64,000 bases of DNA from an uncultured Paracoccaceae bacterium (lineage in GTDB: Bacteria; Pseudomonadota; Alphaproteobacteria; Rhodobacterales; Rhodobacteraceae), in NCBI GenBank assembly GCA_947487205.1, contig CANKVU010000001.1:1-64000 (forward strand). Reading direction: 5' to 3'. Position numbers and translations under genes: made by a program. This document shows positions 33,241-42,321 of the stretch, one piece after another (the first letter of the stretch is position 1; every line of letters begins with the position of its first letter). The notes beneath the pieces are model-generated. The model ran no database searches, was not told where the DNA came from, and worked only from the letters and a program-made list of their open reading frames with translations.

Positions 33241-35109
33241 CTATCGCGACCGGCCACCGACGATCGCGAGCGGCAGCCGGAAGCGGCAATGGAGCCCGCC
33301 CTCCAGCCAGTCGCGCGTGACCTCGCCGCGCAGCTGGCTCTCGGCGACCATCCCGATCAGCGTCGTGCCGAAGCCCGCCCTCTCGGGGACGGGCCGCGCC
33401 GGGGCGCCGCGCTCCACCCAGTCGATGACCAGGATCGGCCCGTCCACTGCCCATGTGACGCGCAGCACCCCGTCGGGGACGGACAGGGCGCCGTGCTTGG
33501 CGGCGTTCGTCGCCATTTCGTGGAACAGGAGCGCCATGTTGGTGGCCGCCGACGCGGCCAGCATCACCGAGGGCCCCTCGAACATGACGGTGTCGGATTC
33601 GAAGGTCAGGTGCGGCGACAGGATCGTCGAGGCCAGCGCCGAGACCGACACGTCGCCCGAGCTTGCGTCCGGGTCCGCGCCGGCCACGGGCCGGATCATG
33701 TCGTGCGCGCGGCTCAGGGCCTGAATGCGGTCGCGCAGGGACCGGCCCATCTCGGCCGGGGTGGCCGAAGCGCGCGCGGTCATGCCGACCATGCCGGACA
33801 CGATGGCGAAGAGGTTCTTCACCCGATGGTTGAGCTCCTGGGTCAGAAGCTGCTGGCCCTCCGCCAGGCGGCGCTCTTCGGTGACATCGCGCAGCACCAT
33901 CAGGACCGATCCGTCGGTATCGGGCACCACCCGCACGTCGAGGTGACGCCCTTCGGCCGTCTCATGGCGATAGCATTGCATCTCGCCGCTGCAGCGCGCG
34001 AGCGACAGCGGCCGCCCCAGCCCCTGCGTCACCTCGATCTCGAGGCTCTGGATCGGATCGCCGATCAGGGGATCGGCGTCGCAGATTCCGCGCAGGCGCG
34101 CGAGATCCTCGCGCACGCGGCCGTTCAGCGACAGGATACGGTCGTCCGCGCCGATCTCGATGATGCCCTCGCCGGTGGTCTGGTGGAACCGCGACAGGCG
34201 CCGGTCGCGCTGGGCGAGCGCCTCGGCGGCCGCGAGCTTCTCGGTCACGTCGACGAAGCTCGCCACGGCGAGCGGCGGATGGGTGGCGATCCGGCGGGAC
34301 GAGACGTGCAGTTGGCGGACCTCTCCGCTCTCCCGGCGATAGTGCATGGCCTCGTTCTCGATCGCCTCGCCGGCGACGGCGCTGCGGACCAGGGGGTAGT
34401 CGCCGGCGCGGTAGCGGCGGCCATCGGCATGCCGCGCCCCGAGCCGGGCATATTCCGCCACCTCGCCGATCTGCAGGTCGTCGCCCAGGATCGCCCCGGC
34501 ATTCTGGTTCGCCAGGGCCAGCCGCCCGCCGGGAACCTCGGCCACCACGACCCCCACGGGCAATTCGTCGAGCACCGCGCGAAAGGTCTCGCGCTGGTTC
34601 TTCTCGGCCTGCGCCAGGGCGCGGAGCGCGATCTCGCTCTCGATCCCGGCGGCGATGTCGGTCAGGTTGGCAAGGTCGTCGTCGGTCCAGGCCCGCGGCG
34701 CATCGCTGATCGCGCAGAAGGACCCGAGGACATGGCCGTCCCGGTCGCGGACCGGCACGCCCATATAGGCCACGATGTTCAATTCCTCGACGGCGGGATT
34801 GGAGGCGAACAGGGGCTCGCGGCGCGCGTCCTCGATCCGCAGCGGCGCGCCGCTCGCCACGACATGGCGGCAGAACGAATGGCTGAGCGGCGTTCCGCAT
34901 TCCCGCGCGGCCCATCCCCCGAGCCCGATCTGGGCCTTGAAGTCCTGGCGATCGGCGCCCACGGCGGACAGCACGCTGACCGGCACGCCGAGCACCCGGG
35001 TCGCCAGGCGCGCCGCCCGGTCGAAGGGCTCTTCGGACCGGTGATCGGCAAGCCCGGAACGGGTCAATGCGGCGAGACGGTCGGGTGAGCCGATAGCGGA
35101 CGCGGCCAT
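33241..35109 (-). CDS. GAF-PAS sensor histidine kinase, HWE family
   Basis: A 622-aa soluble sensor kinase. The GAF domain (about 20-170) has the VLGVPVSVLSAVGADRQDFKAQIG pattern seen in oxygen- or light-related GAF sensors. Two PAS regions follow (about 185-300 and 305-420), then the HWE/HisKA_2 module with the phosphoacceptor His in LNHRVKNLFAIVSGMV and the ATP lid region NMALLFHEMATNAAKHGAL. There are no membrane spans, so it acts in the cytoplasm. HWE kinases in this group feed the general stress response or light responses, but no response regulator gene adjoins it, so the partner is unknown. Confidence 0.88.
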   Translation of the reverse strand: MAASAIGSPDRLAALTRSGLADHRSEEPFDRAARLATRVLGVPVSVLSAVGADRQDFKAQIGLGGWAARECGTPLSHSFCRHVVASGAPLRIEDARREPLFASNPAVEELNIVAYMGVPVRDRDGHVLGSFCAISDAPRAWTDDDLANLTDIAAGIESEIALRALAQAEKNQRETFRAVLDELPVGVVVAEVPGGRLALANQNAGAILGDDLQIGEVAEYARLGARHADGRRYRAGDYPLVRSAVAGEAIENEAMHYRRESGEVRQLHVSSRRIATHPPLAVASFVDVTEKLAAAEALAQRDRRLSRFHQTTGEGIIEIGADDRILSLNGRVREDLARLRGICDADPLIGDPIQSLEIEVTQGLGRPLSLARCSGEMQCYRHETAEGRHLDVRVVPDTDGSVLMVLRDVTEERRLAEGQQLLTQELNHRVKNLFAIVSGMVGMTARASATPAEMGRSLRDRIQALSRAHDMIRPVAGADPDASSGDVSVSALASTILSPHLTFESDTVMFEGPSVMLAASAATNMALLFHEMATNAAKHGALSVPDGVLRVTWAVDGPILVIDWVERGAPARPVPERAGFGTTLIGMVAESQLRGEVTRDWLEGGLHCRFRLPLAIVGGRSR

Positions 35110-35403
35110 AGTCCTCCTCGGATGCGCGAGATGCGGGGCCGCCGATGCGGCCGTCCTCTCACGTCGGAGCCCCTATTTGTCCGGGAGCGCTTTGGAAACA
35201 GATTAAATGGGCGGGCGCCCGCGAAAGGAACGCCCGTCCGCGGATCCGGCCTCCGGACGACCGGCGTTCGATCCAGGGCGCGCGGCCGAAACATCCGGGC
35301 CGCGTCGGGCGCGTCGGCGCAAACGCCGGTTCCGGGGGCCGCGCGCGATCGGGGCTTGTCTCCGCGCCGCGATTGGCCACATCCGTCCCGGACCGCCAAG
35401 GAG

Positions 35404-36345
35404 ATGATCATGACCGCCACCATGCGCTACGCGCTGCCGCTCGTCGCGGGCCTTCTGACGACCACCGCCGCCGCCGCCCAGCAGGCCCCGCTCGGTCCGC
35501 TGGTCTCGGCCGAGGAGTTGCGCTCCGCGCTCGGCACCGTCGAGGTGATCGACATCCGGACCGAAGGGTACGACCAGGGCCATATCGATGGCGCGGTGAG
35601 CGCCCCCTACCCGCTCTTCCGCGGCCCCGAGGACAATCCCGGCCAGGTTCCCTCAGTGGAGGAACTGAACGAGACCCTGAGGCAGCTGGGCCTTGTGCCC
35701 GACGAATCGGTGGTGATCGCCTATGCGGGGTCCGACATCTCCGATTTCGGCGCCGCCGCCCGGGTCTACTGGACGCTGAAGTCGAGCGGGTTTGAGGATA
35801 TCTCGATCCTGAACGGCGGTCTCGCCGCCTGGTCCGAGGCCGGGCAGGACCTGTCCGACGCCTCCGTCGACCCCGAACCGACCGATCCGGGGATCCGCTG
35901 GAACGACCAATGGACCGCGACCGCGGAGCAGGTGCGCGGCATCCTCGACGGCGAGGGCGAGGCGCTTCTTCTCGATGCCCGGCCCGAAAGCTTCTGGAAC
36001 GGCGAGGAGGCCCATCCGGCGGCCGCGCGTCCCGGCACGATCCCGCAATCGCAATATTTCGAGCATTCGGGCTGGTTCTCGGACGGTCCCGCGATCATCG
36101 ATGCCGAAGCGGCGCGGCGCCTCGCCGAAGAGCAGGACTTCACCGCGGCCGAGGCGATCATCTCGTTCTGCAATACCGGCCACTGGGCGGCCACGAACTG
36201 GTTCGCCCTGTCCGAACTGGCCGGGATCGACAACGTGAAGCTCTACCCCGAAAGCGTGGTGGGCTGGTCCAATGCCGGCTACGACATGGTCAACGTGCCG
36301 GGGCCGATCCGCACGCTCTGGAACCAGGTCAAGTCGGTCTTCTGA
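35404..36345 (+). CDS. Periplasmic two-domain rhodanese (sulfurtransferase)
   Basis: A 313-aa exported sulfurtransferase. The signal peptide is MRYALPLVAGLLTTTAAAAQQ (start at 35404, with ATGs at 35410 and 35422 also possible). Domain 1 (about 35-145) has the rhodanese fold but no cysteine at the active loop position (AYAGSDISDFG). Domain 2 (about 165-300) carries the active Cys in SFCNTGHWAATNWF. This inactive-active pairing is normal for tandem rhodaneses. It is followed after 21 bases by a YeeE/YedE transporter, so it probably handles thiosulfate or sulfane sulfur in the periplasm. The 294-base gap upstream shows no gene. Confidence 0.88.
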   Translation: MIMTATMRYALPLVAGLLTTTAAAAQQAPLGPLVSAEELRSALGTVEVIDIRTEGYDQGHIDGAVSAPYPLFRGPEDNPGQVPSVEELNETLRQLGLVPDESVVIAYAGSDISDFGAAARVYWTLKSSGFEDISILNGGLAAWSEAGQDLSDASVDPEPTDPGIRWNDQWTATAEQVRGILDGEGEALLLDARPESFWNGEEAHPAAARPGTIPQSQYFEHSGWFSDGPAIIDAEAARRLAEEQDFTAAEAIISFCNTGHWAATNWFALSELAGIDNVKLYPESVVGWSNAGYDMVNVPGPIRTLWNQVKSVF

Positions 36346-36366
36346 TCGCCACCAGGGAGGTCTGCC

Positions 36367-37494
36367 TTGTCCAGTTCCGCCATCGCCGCGCCGCCCGAGG
36401 GCCGCGCCTCCTCGACCGTCACGCGGGCCGTCCTGATCGGGGCGGCCCTGGCCTTCGCCCTGGCCGTTGCCCTGTTCGTGGGGGTGCGCTACGGGCTGCT
36501 AATCCTGATCGGGCTGGGCTTCGGCATCACGCTCGAAGGGTTCCGCTTCGGCTTCGCCGGCCCGTGGCGGCGGATGATCACCGAGCGCGACCCGGGCGGC
36601 CTCCTCGGGCACCTGCTGGCGATCGCGCTGGTCGCGATCGTGGCGTTTCCGCTCCTCGCGGCGGCGGGGCCGGAACTGGTGGGCGCCCACGCCCCGGTCG
36701 GCATCGCCATGATCGGCGGCGCCTTCGTGTTCGGGCTGGCGATGCAGCTGGTCATGGGCTGCGGGTCGGGATCGCTCGTCAATGCGGGGTCCGGCAACCC
36801 GGTCGGTGTGGTCGCCCTGCCCTTCTTCGCCATCGGGTCGTTCCTGGGGGCCTACAACCTCGTCTGGTGGAGCTCGTTCGGCGCGCTGCCGCTCCTCGTC
36901 CTGGACGGGTTGGACGGGCTGGCGATCACGCTCGCGGCGCTGGCCGCGGTCGCCGCCTTCGTCCTGTGGCTCGCGCCCGCCGAATCGCGCCGCGTGCCCC
37001 GCCGCTATGTCTGGGCCTCGCTCTTCCTCGCGGTGTTCGCGATCCTCAACATCGTCGTGGCGGGGCAGCCCTGGGGCGTGGTCTATGGCCTGGGCCTCTG
37101 GGCGGCGAAGGGCGCGACCGCGATCGGCGTGCCGACCGATCCCTCGGCGTTCTGGAGCCTGCCCTCCAACCAGGAGCGCATCGCCCAGAGCCTCCTGACC
37201 GATGTCACGTCGCTGACCAATCTGGGACTGATCGGCGGCGCGCTCCTCGTGACGGTCTGGCGGGGCGACACGCGCAAGGCGCTGCCCCGGATGCCGGCGA
37301 GGGCCTGGGTCACCACGGTCGTGGCGGGCCTTCTCCTGGGCTATTCCTCGCGGATCGCCTTCGGGTGCAACGTGGGCGCCTTCTTCTCGGGCATCTCGAC
37401 CGGATCGCTGCACGGATGGGCGTGGTTCGCGGCGGGCTTCGCCGGGTCGGCGGTGGGCGTGCGCCTGCGTCCGAAACTGGGATTGGGGGGCTGA
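36367..37494 (+). CDS. YeeE/YedE family sulfur transporter
   Basis: A 375-aa membrane protein with about nine spans. The conserved cysteine loops of the family are present: LVMGCGSGSLVNAGSGNPVGV and SSRIAFGCNVGAFFSGISTGSLHGWAW, which in characterised YeeE guide thiosulfate through the membrane. The start is a TTG at 36367 with GGGAGG before it. The partner rhodanese upstream suggests import of thiosulfate or a related sulfur compound. A 56-aa gene follows two bases downstream. Confidence 0.88.
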   Translation: MSSSAIAAPPEGRASSTVTRAVLIGAALAFALAVALFVGVRYGLLILIGLGFGITLEGFRFGFAGPWRRMITERDPGGLLGHLLAIALVAIVAFPLLAAAGPELVGAHAPVGIAMIGGAFVFGLAMQLVMGCGSGSLVNAGSGNPVGVVALPFFAIGSFLGAYNLVWWSSFGALPLLVLDGLDGLAITLAALAAVAAFVLWLAPAESRRVPRRYVWASLFLAVFAILNIVVAGQPWGVVYGLGLWAAKGATAIGVPTDPSAFWSLPSNQERIAQSLLTDVTSLTNLGLIGGALLVTVWRGDTRKALPRMPARAWVTTVVAGLLLGYSSRIAFGCNVGAFFSGISTGSLHGWAWFAAGFAGSAVGVRLRPKLGLGG

Positions 37495-37496
37495 GG

Positions 37497-37667
37497 ATGA
37501 CGCGCCGTCTGACCGCCGCCACCGTCGCCGCCTTCGTGGCGGGGCTTCTGGCCTTCGACCTCGCGGCCTCCGAGCCGCCCGACATCTACGATCAGCCGCC
37601 CGTCATCGCGCTCGGCTCAGGCGGTGTCGCGGCAGGCGCGCATTGTGCGTCCCTGCCCACGCAATAG
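37497..37667 (+). CDS. Small exported protein in sulfur locus
   Basis: A 56-aa protein MTRRLTAATVAAFVAGLLAF to AHCASLPTQ, with an N-terminal signal-like helix followed by a short Pro-rich segment and one cysteine. The ATG lies two bases after the YeeE stop with GGGGGG upstream, so it is cotranscribed. It is too short to assign; a periplasmic accessory to the transporter is plausible. Confidence 0.55.
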   Translation: MTRRLTAATVAAFVAGLLAFDLAASEPPDIYDQPPVIALGSGGVAAGAHCASLPTQ

Positions 37668-37780
37668 GCGTCGCGACCCGTCACGCCGTTCCCGGCCGCT
37701 GCGCTGTCCGGGACAGCGTGATTTCCCGACGCATTCCCCTACGTCAGATCGACAACGACAAGAATCGAACGGGGGATGCA

Positions 37781-39190
37781 ATGTCTGACGAAGCGACGTT
37801 TCAGCGGGTGTTGGGGCGCTGGGATATCCTGGCCCTCGCCTTCGGGGCGATGGTGGGCTGGGGATGGGTGGTGCTCGCGGGCACCCAGATCCGCGCGGGC
37901 GGCACGCTCGGCGCGGTGCTCGCCTTCGCGGCGGGGGGCTTCGCGATCTTCCTCATCTCGCTCACCTATGCCGAACTGTGCTCGGCCATGCCCAAGACCG
38001 GCGGAGAGCATATCTACTCCTATCGCGCGCTGGGATTGGCGGGCTCCTTCATCTGCACCTGGGCGGTCGTCCTGGGCTACGTCGCCGTGACGGCGTTCGA
38101 GGCGGTCGCCCTGCCCACGGTGCTGGAATACCTGGCGCCCAATTATCAATGGGGGCGGCTCTGGACCGTCGCGGGCTGGGACGTGACCCTGACCTGGGCG
38201 CTGACGGGATCGGTGGGCGCGATCTTCATGACGTGGATCAACTACCGCGGCATCTCGTTCTCGGCCGCCTTGCAGAAGATCTTCGTCTTCGCCCTGGGGA
38301 TCGTGGGCCTCGCGCTCATCATCGGCAGCTTCTTCGCCGGCGAGGTCGCCAACACGTCTCCGCAATTCGTCGACGGCTTCGGCGGCTGGATGTCGGTGCT
38401 GGTGATGACGCCCTTCCTCCTGGTCGGGTTCGACGTGATCCCGCAGGCCGCGGAAGAGATCGACCTGCCCCACCGCGCCATCGGCAAGGTGCTGCTGCTG
38501 TCGGTCGCCATGGCGACGGTGTGGTACATCCTCATCATCGTGGCGGTCTCGCTGATGCTGGACGGCACCGCGCTGGAAGAGACGGAGCTGGCCCCCGCCG
38601 ACGCGCTGGCCGCGGTGGTGGGCGCCGGGTGGGGCGGGCAATTCCTGGTCTTCGCCGGGCTTTGCGGCATCCTGACCAGCTGGAACGCCTTCTTCATCGG
38701 CGGCAGCCGGGCGATCTACGCCATGGCGCGGTCGGGCATGCTGCCCGCGTTCCTGGCGCGCATGCACCCGGTCCACCGCACGCCGGTGAACGCGATCCTG
38801 CTGATCGGCGCGCTGGCCACCATCGCGCCGTTCCTGGGCCGTTCGGCGCTCGTCTGGTTCGTCGATGCCGGCGGCTTCGGCATCGTCATCGCCTATGTGC
38901 TGGTGGCCGTCTCCTTCCTCGTGCTGAGGCGGCGGGAACCCGACATGCCGCGCCCCTACCGCGTCCCGCAGGGCGAGCGGATCGGCTGGGCGGCGGTGAT
39001 CCTGGGCGGGGCATTGGCGGTGCTGTACCTGCCCGGCATGCCCTCGGCGCTGATCTGGCCGGCCGAATGGCTGATCGTCGGATTGTGGTCGCTGGCCGGT
39101 CTGGGGCTGTGGTCGATGGGCAAGGCCCAGGTCGGCACCGCCCGACAGACCGAGATCATGGAGGAGGAGGTGATGCGCGCCGAGCGCTGA
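37781..39190 (+). CDS. APC family amino acid/polyamine permease
   Basis: A 469-aa permease of the amino acid-polyamine-organocation superfamily with 12 spans. The N-terminal signature FGAMVGWGWVVLAG lies in span 1, LTYAELCSAMPKTGGEHIYSYRALG in spans 2-3, and PFLLVGFDVIPQAAEEIDLP in span 6. The ATG at 37781 follows GGGGGA; the frame extends upstream over poorly coding sequence. The substrate is not certain. It is the nearest permease to the decarboxylase/amidase locus at 41-50 kb, but phospholipid genes lie between, so a link is speculative. Confidence 0.82.
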   Translation: MSDEATFQRVLGRWDILALAFGAMVGWGWVVLAGTQIRAGGTLGAVLAFAAGGFAIFLISLTYAELCSAMPKTGGEHIYSYRALGLAGSFICTWAVVLGYVAVTAFEAVALPTVLEYLAPNYQWGRLWTVAGWDVTLTWALTGSVGAIFMTWINYRGISFSAALQKIFVFALGIVGLALIIGSFFAGEVANTSPQFVDGFGGWMSVLVMTPFLLVGFDVIPQAAEEIDLPHRAIGKVLLLSVAMATVWYILIIVAVSLMLDGTALEETELAPADALAAVVGAGWGGQFLVFAGLCGILTSWNAFFIGGSRAIYAMARSGMLPAFLARMHPVHRTPVNAILLIGALATIAPFLGRSALVWFVDAGGFGIVIAYVLVAVSFLVLRRREPDMPRPYRVPQGERIGWAAVILGGALAVLYLPGMPSALIWPAEWLIVGLWSLAGLGLWSMGKAQVGTARQTEIMEEEVMRAER

Positions 39191-39194
39191 GGCG

Positions 39195-39812
39195 TCAGAC
39201 CTTCCGCAGCCGCAGGAAGGTCATCATGCCGAAGGGCGGCGCGGCGCGCCGCTCCACCAGGCTCAGGCGCGCCGCCCCCGTCACCGTCTCGATCGGGAAG
39301 TCGGAATGCCAGCCCAGAAGGTCGGCGAACGGGGCCACCGCGCGTTCCAGCCGGGCGAGGGCCCCGCTCTCGCGCGCGAAGTGGTTGGTGATGACGAGGT
39401 GTCCGCCGGGGCGCAGGACGCGCACCATCTCGCCCATGACGCGATCGGGCTCGGGCACGACCGAGATCATGTGCATCGCCACCACCGCGTCGAAACTGCC
39501 ATCGGCGAAATCGAGGCTGCGGGCGTCCATCTCGCGCAGGGACACGACGTGGTCGAGCCGCTCGCGCGCCACCCGCGCGCGCGCCTTGGACAGCATATCG
39601 GAGGAGAAGTCGATGCCCGTGACCCGGGCCCGGCCGTCGTAATAGGGCAAGGCCAGCCCGGTGCCCACGCCCACCTCGAGCACCGCCTGCGCGTCGAGCG
39701 CGTTGACGCGCCGCACGGTGTCCCCGCGCGCCCCCGCGGTCGCCGCCCCGAAGGTCCGGTCATAGATCGGCGCCCAGCGGGCATAGGATTTGGTGACGGC
39801 ATTGCTGTCCAT
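39195..39812 (-). CDS. pmtA: Phosphatidylethanolamine N-methyltransferase (Rhodobacter PmtA type)
   Basis: A 205-aa SAM-dependent methyltransferase. The start SYARWAPIYDRTFG is that of the Rhodobacter-type PmtA. The SAM site is VLEVGVGTGLALPYYDG with GIDFSSDML, and HMISVVPEPDRVMGEMVRVLRPGGHLVI follows. It would convert phosphatidylethanolamine to phosphatidylcholine by three methylations. The call is supported by position: psd and pssA lie immediately upstream on the same strand, so one cluster holds the PS-PE-PC route. Ubiquinone-type methyltransferases share the fold and are the alternative. Confidence 0.82.
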   Translation of the reverse strand: MDSNAVTKSYARWAPIYDRTFGAATAGARGDTVRRVNALDAQAVLEVGVGTGLALPYYDGRARVTGIDFSSDMLSKARARVARERLDHVVSLREMDARSLDFADGSFDAVVAMHMISVVPEPDRVMGEMVRVLRPGGHLVITNHFARESGALARLERAVAPFADLLGWHSDFPIETVTGAARLSLVERRAAPPFGMMTFLRLRKV

Positions 39813-39818
39813 GGGGGA

Positions 39819-40577
39819 TCACTCCTTGTCGGCCGGGCGCCACAGGGCGCGGATCGAACCGACCAGCCCCAAGACATAGAGGCCGGTCAGCGCAATGAGC
39901 GTGGCCCAAGTGTAGATGAGGAGCGCGGTGACCACGAGAACCGCGCCCAACATGACGTAGGGCACCTGCGCGCGCGAGATGCGGACGTTCTTGAACGACC
40001 GCGTCGGCAGGCGGCTGATCATCAGGAACCCCACCAGCGCGGTATAGGCGGCCAGCGCCCCCGCGGGCAGGACCGGCGGCACCGAAAGGTGGAGCGACAC
40101 GACGAGCGGCAGCAGCACGAGGATCGCGCCCGCCGGCGAGGGGACGCCCACGAAATGGTCCGCCGGCCCGCCCTCGCCCTGTACCTTCGCGTCGACGTTG
40201 AACCGGGCCAGGCGCATCAGGCAGCAAAGCGCGAAGCCCAGGCAGGCGAGCCAGCCCAGGCCCCCGATCGCCTCGAGCGACCACGCATAGAGGATGAGGC
40301 CGGGCGCGACCCCGAAATTCAGGAAATCGGCCAGCGAATCGAGTTCCGCCCCAAGGAGCGACTTGGCCCTGAGGAGCCGCGCCAGCCGGCCGTCGAGCGT
40401 GTCGAGAACCACCGCGACCAGGATCAGCCGCACCGCCCAGCCGTATTCCCCCTGGAAGCCGAACCGGATCGCGGTCATCCCCGCGCAGACCGCCGCCAGC
40501 GTCAGGAGGTTCGGCAGGAGCGAGACCAGGGGCAGGCTCGGCCGGTCCTCGTCGGGGCGCGCGGGGGGGGATGCCAT
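39819..40577 (-). CDS. pssA: Phosphatidylserine synthase (CDP-diacylglycerol-serine)
   Basis: A 252-aa membrane enzyme making phosphatidylserine from CDP-diacylglycerol and serine. The CDP-alcohol phosphotransferase signature with its Asp residues is complete in DTLDGRLARLLRAKSLLGAELDSLAD. About eight hydrophobic segments follow. The ATG at 40577 overlaps the psd stop (TGATG). The gap to pmtA is 6 bases. Confidence 0.94.
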   Translation of the reverse strand: MASPPARPDEDRPSLPLVSLLPNLLTLAAVCAGMTAIRFGFQGEYGWAVRLILVAVVLDTLDGRLARLLRAKSLLGAELDSLADFLNFGVAPGLILYAWSLEAIGGLGWLACLGFALCCLMRLARFNVDAKVQGEGGPADHFVGVPSPAGAILVLLPLVVSLHLSVPPVLPAGALAAYTALVGFLMISRLPTRSFKNVRISRAQVPYVMLGAVLVVTALLIYTWATLIALTGLYVLGLVGSIRALWRPADKE

Positions 40578-41254
40578 CAGCCCTCCGATCCCGGAACGGT
40601 CAGGTCGGCGATCACCGTCTCGCCGGCGATGGCGGTCTGGCCCACGGCGACCGCCGGTTCGACCCCCGGCGGCAGATACACGTCGAGCCGCGAGCCGAAC
40701 CGGATCAGGCCGAACCGCTGCCCGGTTTCCAGCCGGTCGCCCTGGGCCGCGAAGCACAGGATCCGCCGGGCGACCAGGCCCGCGATCTGGACCACCGCGA
40801 GCCGCGCGCCGGACTCGGTCTTGATCGCCAGGGCGTTGCGCTCGTTGTCCTCGCTAGCCTTGTCGAGCGAGGCGTTGACGAAGGTGCCGGGGCGATAGGC
40901 GATGGCGGTGATCCGCCCCGCGACCGGCATCCGGTTCACGTGGCAATCGAACACCGACATGAAGACGCTGACCCGCGTCAGCGGCACCGCCTCGAACCCC
41001 AGTTCGGCCGGCGGCACGGCCGGCCCGACATGCGACACGATCCCGTCCGCGGGACTGACGACCAGACCGGGCCGGGCCGGAGTGACACGTTCGGGATCAC
41101 GGAAGAAGTAGTAGCACCAGATCGTCAGGAGGACGCCGATCCAGCCCAGCGGCGCGGCGATCACGAAGAGCGCCAGCGTCACGGCGGCGAAGATCGCCAC
41201 GAAGCGGCGGCCGTCGGGATGCATCGGCTTCAGCACGACATCGCGCATGCGCAT
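40577..41254 (-). CDS. psd: Phosphatidylserine decarboxylase, short type
   Basis: A 225-aa pyruvoyl enzyme that turns phosphatidylserine into phosphatidylethanolamine. An N-terminal hydrophobic region ([22 protein letters not shown]) anchors it; the [12 protein letters not shown] and [16 protein letters not shown] motifs are conserved. The self-cleavage site is the Gly-Ser of RFGSRLDV near the C-terminus, the form found in the short alphaproteobacterial enzymes rather than LGST. Coupled to pssA by a TGATG overlap. Confidence 0.94.
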   Translation of the reverse strand: MRMRDVVLKPMHPDGRRFVAIFAAVTLALFVIAAPLGWIGVLLTIWCYYFFRDPERVTPARPGLVVSPADGIVSHVGPAVPPAELGFEAVPLTRVSVFMSVFDCHVNRMPVAGRITAIAYRPGTFVNASLDKASEDNERNALAIKTESGARLAVVQIAGLVARRILCFAAQGDRLETGQRFGLIRFGSRLDVYLPPGVEPAVAVGQTAIAGETVIADLTVPGSEG

Positions 41255-41327
41255 GGATCAGGGATCTCCAACCAAGGTTGCGGCCACTCCTAGGCCGCGG
41301 GGCGCGCCCGGTGCAAGCGGGCAGGCG

Positions 41328-42314
41328 TCAGGCCGCCTGTCCCTCGGTGGCCAGCCGCACGGTCAGGTCCCAGTGCGGCGACTCGTCGAGCAGCACGCGG
41401 CGCGACAGGCCCGGCCAGTTCACGGTCATCGCCCGCTCCGCCGGCCGGTAGGCGGCGGTATAGAGCGTGCCGAAGCCGCGGACGAACCCGGGCACCCGCA
41501 GGGGGGGCGCCAGGAACCGCTCCACCAGGTCCCCGCCCGGATCGGGCCGCGCGATCAGGTGCTCCAGACAGGCCAGGCGTTCCCGCGTGCGCGTCAGGCG
41601 CGCGTGATCGGGCCATTCGGGGTCGGCGCGCTGGTGGTTCGTGGCGACCCCCTTGCTCCGCAGTTCCGGGGCGCGGTCGGGCGCGACCACCACCGTCGCG
41701 ATCCGCCCCGCCGCATCGACGGCGGTGACGTTGTAGCTCATGTGCGTGGGTACCCGCCGCAGGATCCGCACCGCCTCCTCGGTGGTGGTCGCGACCTGCA
41801 GCACGTAGCGCAGGATCAGGGGGATGCCGAACCCCTGCCCGACCTGCCGGCGGCCGCCGAAGGCGAGCGACAGGCACAGCCCCGCGTCGTTCATCCCGTC
41901 GAGCAATCCCCAGAGCCCGTCGCTCACGCCGACCACCCGCCGCCCGAGCCAGTCGGTCCGCAGGAGCAGGCAGTCGAACGCGTCCGCCCCGTAATCGTAG
42001 TTCCGGACCAGAACCGGGTCCGCCCCCCCCACCGCCGCCTGCGAGCAGGCCTTGATGTAGGCGGGCGGCGACCAGAAGCTGAGGAACCGCGCCTGATCGT
42101 CGCTGGCGCCCGCGCAAAGCCGCTCCCACAGGGGCAGCAGCGCGTGCATGTGCCGGTCGATCGCCGCGCGGCAGAGGTCGAGCGGCGCCCGCGCCTCGGG
42201 CCCGTCCTGGAACCACCAGGATCGATAGGCGGGCCAGGCGTGGTCGAGAAGCGCGGGCCACTCCGCGAGGCGGTCGTCGAAGGACCGCGCGCTCCATACG
42301 AACTCCGCCGTCAT
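41328..42314 (-). CDS. C45-family autoproteolytic acyltransferase/amidohydrolase
   Basis: A 328-aa Ntn-type enzyme of the acyl-CoA:isopenicillin N acyltransferase / linear amide C-N hydrolase group. The expected processing cysteine is in YIKACSQAAVGGADPVLVRNYDYG, where CS opens the mature beta chain and RNYDYG matches the usual NWD-type strand. SDGLWGLLDGMNDAGLCLSLAF, RYVLQVATTTEEAVRIL and MSYNVTAVDAAG follow in family order, and VATNHQRAD is the later conserved His/Asn region. The substrate is unknown: members cleave or form amide bonds of acylated amino compounds. The start is 7 bases after the ATP-grasp stop, so a ligase and an amide-acting enzyme are made together. Confidence 0.82.
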   Translation of the reverse strand: MTAEFVWSARSFDDRLAEWPALLDHAWPAYRSWWFQDGPEARAPLDLCRAAIDRHMHALLPLWERLCAGASDDQARFLSFWSPPAYIKACSQAAVGGADPVLVRNYDYGADAFDCLLLRTDWLGRRVVGVSDGLWGLLDGMNDAGLCLSLAFGGRRQVGQGFGIPLILRYVLQVATTTEEAVRILRRVPTHMSYNVTAVDAAGRIATVVVAPDRAPELRSKGVATNHQRADPEWPDHARLTRTRERLACLEHLIARPDPGGDLVERFLAPPLRVPGFVRGFGTLYTAAYRPAERAMTVNWPGLSRRVLLDESPHWDLTVRLATEGQAA

Positions 42315-42321
42315 CGTCTCC

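Noticed and set aside
41328-42314. Acyl-homoserine-lactone acylase or penicillin acylase
   Set aside because: Those are other Ntn families with Ser nucleophiles. Here the cleavage residue is Cys in the C45 pattern and no quorum-sensing genes adjoin.
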